A DNA stretch of 8,534 nt from Leptolyngbya sp. SIO4C5 (lineage in GTDB: Bacteria; Cyanobacteriota; Cyanobacteriia; Phormidesmidales; Phormidesmidaceae), in NCBI GenBank assembly GCA_010671965.1, contig JAAHIC010000144.1:1-8534 (forward strand), written 5' to 3'. The stretch's first letter is position 1. The number at the start of each line of letters is the position of its first letter. Of this stretch, positions 7,201-8,534 are shown piece after piece. A program made the translations under genes and the position numbers. The notes under the pieces are model-generated. The model ran no database searches. It was not told the origin of the DNA and saw only the letters and a list, made by a program, of their open reading frames with translations.

Positions 7201-8175
7201 TTGGCGGAGCTGATGGTTAGTTTGCTCTAAGCGATCGCTGCGATCTTGAAGGAGCTGCTGAAGCTGCTCAATCTCTCCCAATAGCTCTGTGGGATCTAAG
7301 ACCTGTAGCAGACTGGTTTGGGTGACAATGCCCACCAGTTCCCCGGCTTCGTTCTGTACTCCTAAACGACGAATCCGGCGCTGCTGCATTTGCTGGTGGG
7401 CCTGCCACAGGGAATCATGGGGGTATAGGCAAAAGAGGGGCGTACTCATCACCTGAGCCGCCTGCAGGCGACTGGCATTGAGTCCTAAAGTTTTGAGCTG
7501 GATGATATCGCGCTCGGTGACAATGCCCACTGGCATGGCAACCGTTCTGCCCAGGTGAAACCGGGCTTCCGTAATCACGACGCAGCTAATCCGGTGAGCT
7601 GACATCAGATTCGCCAAGGCCAAAACTGAGGTCGTTGGCGCAGCCTGAATCACCTGGGTCAGCATGACATCGCTGATCTGGCGCAGCTTTAGAAAATTAA
7701 GCGGCTGTAGAGCCTGCCGCAGCGTTGTCAGGGTGATGACGCCTAAGAGTTTCTCTGCCTCATCTAAAACTGGCAGGTGGCGCACCTGATGCTGCTGAAA
7801 AGCGGCTGTGACTGAAAAAATGCTTTTGATCTCACTTTGGTTGATGGTGATGACGGGCTGCGACATCACAGCGGCGATCGCTAACCGATTGAGATCCACT
7901 TCTTGAGCCACTAGCGCAACCAAATCGCGCTCGGTAAAAATGCCGGTCAGCTCTCCTGCCGTCATCACGAGGGCATAGCCCACATCAATTTCAGCCGCGA
8001 TCGCCGCTAAATCAACTGCCTGCTCCCTTTCTGCCGTCAGCGCGCAGCTGACACCCCTCACATAGGCCATCTGTTCAATGACAGCCGCTACCGATTCTGT
8101 AGGAGAGACAATCAGCGGCTGACGATTCATCAGCTGAGCTGGACTTAAGAGCGCTGTCTGATGAAAAGGCGACAT
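4258..8175 (-). CDS. Multi-sensor histidine kinase: 4xCBS-2xPAS-GAF-2xPAS-HisKA-HATPase
   Basis: This 1305-residue cytosolic kinase has no membrane helix. Domain order: CBS pairs at about 9-158 and 166-295 (two Bateman modules with typical GIFTERD and GIVTERD motifs at 78 and 217), coiled coil 300-376, PAS1 373-487, PAS2 493-614, a phytochrome-type GAF 637-787, coiled coil 790-830, PAS3 828-945, PAS4 957-1071, HisKA 1076-1142 with phospho-acceptor His1086 (SHELRTPL), and HATPase with N box (Asn1203), G1 (DQGRG, Asp1231) and G2 (GGTGLGL, 1260-1266). PAS domains end in the usual D(I/V)TER linkers. All kinase motifs are intact. CBS modules usually bind adenosine nucleotides or similar ligands, suggesting an energy or metabolite input. 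The GAF looks related to cyanobacteriochrome GAFs but has Asp725-Ala726 where the bilin-binding Cys-His would lie, so it is probably not a covalent photoreceptor. It is first in the operon with two receivers. The ATG at 8175 gives the full first CBS; no strong Shine-Dalgarno precedes it. Confidence 0.95.
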   Translation of the reverse strand: MSPFHQTALLSPAQLMNRQPLIVSPTESVAAVIEQMAYVRGVSCALTAEREQAVDLAAIAAEIDVGYALVMTAGELTGIFTERDLVALVAQEVDLNRLAIAAVMSQPVITINQSEIKSIFSVTAAFQQHQVRHLPVLDEAEKLLGVITLTTLRQALQPLNFLKLRQISDVMLTQVIQAAPTTSVLALANLMSAHRISCVVITEARFHLGRTVAMPVGIVTERDIIQLKTLGLNASRLQAAQVMSTPLFCLYPHDSLWQAHQQMQQRRIRRLGVQNEAGELVGIVTQTSLLQVLDPTELLGEIEQLQQLLQDRSDRLEQTNHQLRQEVDQRQRLESQLQIANAALEKRVSLQTAQLIQTNQQLRQEVAERQQSEQALDRVFSITPSMLCTAGLDGYFKRLNPSFSQTLGYSNEELQAHPLVNFVHPSDRSATLAELQRLAAGKRTIAFENRYRCRDGSYRWLLWNAVTHPDEQLIYASARDITERKQAEALLEQERDFIAAVLDTVGALIVVLDRQGQILRFNRTCEAITGYQTVEVRGRCPWDFLLLPAERAAVKAVFQQLVRGQAPSQYENYWVSKDDSKHLISWSNTVITNEQGQVEYVIATGLDVTERRKAERRLERQSRQNQLLTEVTRKISQSLRLEEILHTIVTEVQGLLACDRVLVVQQQADGSSQLVDEAVLAPWPAMLAQPEAMTQLLMQSLRLQEASQQGQRVAIADSAHALTADAQVLLERFAVQSELVVPVFYQAVLWGFLLIHQCDRPRQWDQAEISLVQQLADQLGLAVTQAQLLDTLEERVSQRTAELTQINHQLQQEIRDRQQTEAALRESQQKLAGILDTADEGVISVDEVQIIQLFNQGAERIFGYPAAEVLGQPLSILLPGLFQTSDRRSMQALAETEVSAQPMAERSRGVVGRRRNGQEFPAEASISKLQTEQGLVFTIILKDVTERRQAEAALRRSEEKLRLTTDALPVLIAYVDRQQCYQFNNLAYESWFGLSREAIRGCRVRDVIGEAAYRQIQDYLAQGLAGETVSYEIEMPYLTGDRWISASYIPDVQQGEVRGLFTLVSDISDRKATERLRDEFVSVVSHELRTPLTSVHGSLKLLATGQLGTLSVHEQALIEISLKNTERLTRLINDVLDLERIESGQISMVMQVCNAGDLLLQAIATMQSMAHEAQIELTATASSVEIWADPDHILQTLTNLLSNAIKFSPPQTTVQLAVTEQTSTVLFAVQDQGRGIPPDKLETIFERFQQVDASDSRKRGGTGLGLAICRNIVQQHHGHIWAENRPEAGSTFYFTLPKPVSKQPL

Positions 8176-8228
8176 ATTGAACGTAAGAAAAACCAGGACA
8201 GTGGCACCGAAGCAATCAGCAAAACCTG

Positions 8229-8257
8229 ATCCTATCGATTTCGCTATCTCAGACCAA
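8229..8257 (-). promoter_or_regulatory. Candidate promoter of the kinase operon
   Basis: Read on the minus strand, TTGGTC (complement of 8252-8257) is followed after exactly 17 bp by TAGGAT (complement of 8229-8234), four of six matches to the -10 consensus. It would give a leader of about 45-50 nt before the kinase ATG. The rest of the 153-bp divergent spacer (8176-8328) shows no clear structure or plus-strand promoter. Confidence 0.3.
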
Positions 8258-8328
8258 ACTATTTATTGCTAATCTTCACAAGTCCCTCAGATTTCTTCTC
8301 TAGGCTAAGGAATTAGAGATGGACTGGA

Positions 8329-8534
8329 ATGATGCAATATTTCTACTGCTTTGCCAATGCCAGCTTGACGCTGCGCATGATTCACTATCTATTTAATCAG
8401 CCCGGCATTCACACTACCTGTGTCACCGTGATTTATCTGGTGGACTGCTGGGTGATGCGAATCCAGCTAGAAGCGCCTTTAGAGCCGAAAACCTGCCTTG
8501 ACTTTAAAGAATATGTGCTGGTACCATATGAAGC
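8329..8534 (+). CDS. Hypothetical protein, N-terminal fragment (runs off right edge)
   Basis: An open frame of 68 codons starts at ATG 8329 (or the adjacent in-frame ATG 8332) and is still open at the window end. The product begins MMQYFYCFANASLTLRMIHY and continues with a V/I-rich segment (TTCVTVIYLVDCWVMRIQLE) and an acidic stretch ending near KEYVLVPYE, which reads like alternating beta strands and helices in a small globular domain. It has four cysteines in 68 residues (Cys7, 31, 40 and 56). I do not recognise the family. An in-frame TAG at 8314 limits the start to these two ATGs unless a later one is used. It is divergent from the kinase operon across a 153-bp spacer, so the two could share regulation. 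Confidence 0.55.
   Translation, partial: MMQYFYCFANASLTLRMIHYLFNQPGIHTTCVTVIYLVDCWVMRIQLEAPLEPKTCLDFKEYVLVPYE

Larger units (their letters stand above)
192..8004. repeat. HIP1 octamers (GCGATCGC), dispersed, at least 16 copies
   Basis: The palindrome GCGATCGC begins at 192, 474, 1217, 1691, 3457, 4966, 5050, 5515, 5725, 5896, 6029, 6196, 6892, 7231, 7874 and 7997. This is the highly iterated palindrome typical of many cyanobacterial genomes and is the main taxonomic marker in the window. Copies are dense in the kinase gene and absent between about 1700 and 3456 (most of the desaturase gene and all of the PQ-loop gene). Confidence 0.9.

Noticed and set aside
4258..8175. Kinase considered as a phytochrome-class photoreceptor
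   Set aside because: The GAF lacks the Cys-His bilin attachment site and there is no PHY domain, so light sensing cannot be claimed.

Overview
This 8.5 kb window looks like chromosomal DNA from a cyanobacterium. The octamer GCGATCGC (HIP1, highly over-represented in many cyanobacterial genomes) occurs at least 16 times, about once per 530 bp, in both genes and spacers. The protein content agrees: a very long CBS/PAS/GAF histidine kinase whose GAF domain resembles cyanobacteriochrome GAFs, stand-alone receiver proteins, and a fatty acid desaturase-type membrane enzyme. The genus cannot be fixed from sequence alone. I see no rRNA, tRNA, insertion sequence or CRISPR array.

Layout. Positions 1-182 carry the start of an unrecognised minus-strand gene that runs off the left edge; a strong nested inverted repeat (1-57) lies inside its coding region. 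Positions 183-708 are a divergent intergenic region with two HIP1 sites, a 12-bp palindrome (508-519), a good 8+8 bp inverted repeat (609-632) and a weak promoter candidate for the minus-strand gene. Three plus-strand genes follow: a 292-residue soluble all-helical protein, possibly of the haem-oxygenase-like diiron oxidase (HDO/CADD-like) fold (709-1587); a three-histidine-box membrane desaturase/hydroxylase (1625-2638); and a seven-helix PQ-loop/SWEET-like membrane protein (2721-3353). The first two are 37 bp apart and probably co-transcribed; the third follows after 82 bp.

Convergent to these, and overlapping the PQ-loop gene by 17 bp at the 3' ends, is a minus-strand signalling operon read from 8175 to 3337. 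It holds a 1305-residue cytosolic sensor kinase (four CBS, two PAS, GAF, two PAS, HisKA, HATPase), a canonical single-domain response regulator overlapping it by 4 bp, and after 97 bp a second, degenerate receiver. Beyond a 153-bp divergent spacer, the first 68 codons of an unrecognised plus-strand gene run off the right edge.

How the genes may work together. The kinase probably integrates nucleotide or small-molecule binding (CBS) with PAS/GAF inputs and phosphorylates the canonical receiver; the degenerate receiver could be a modulator. The plus-strand set could be a small lipid- or hydrocarbon-modifying cassette in which two putative iron oxidases act on an acyl or isoprenoid substrate, with a membrane protein of possible transport function. 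This last idea is inference. I saw no clearly new defence or mobile system; the best leads are the putative oxidase/desaturase cassette, the bilin-less cyanobacteriochrome-like GAF, and the degenerate receiver.
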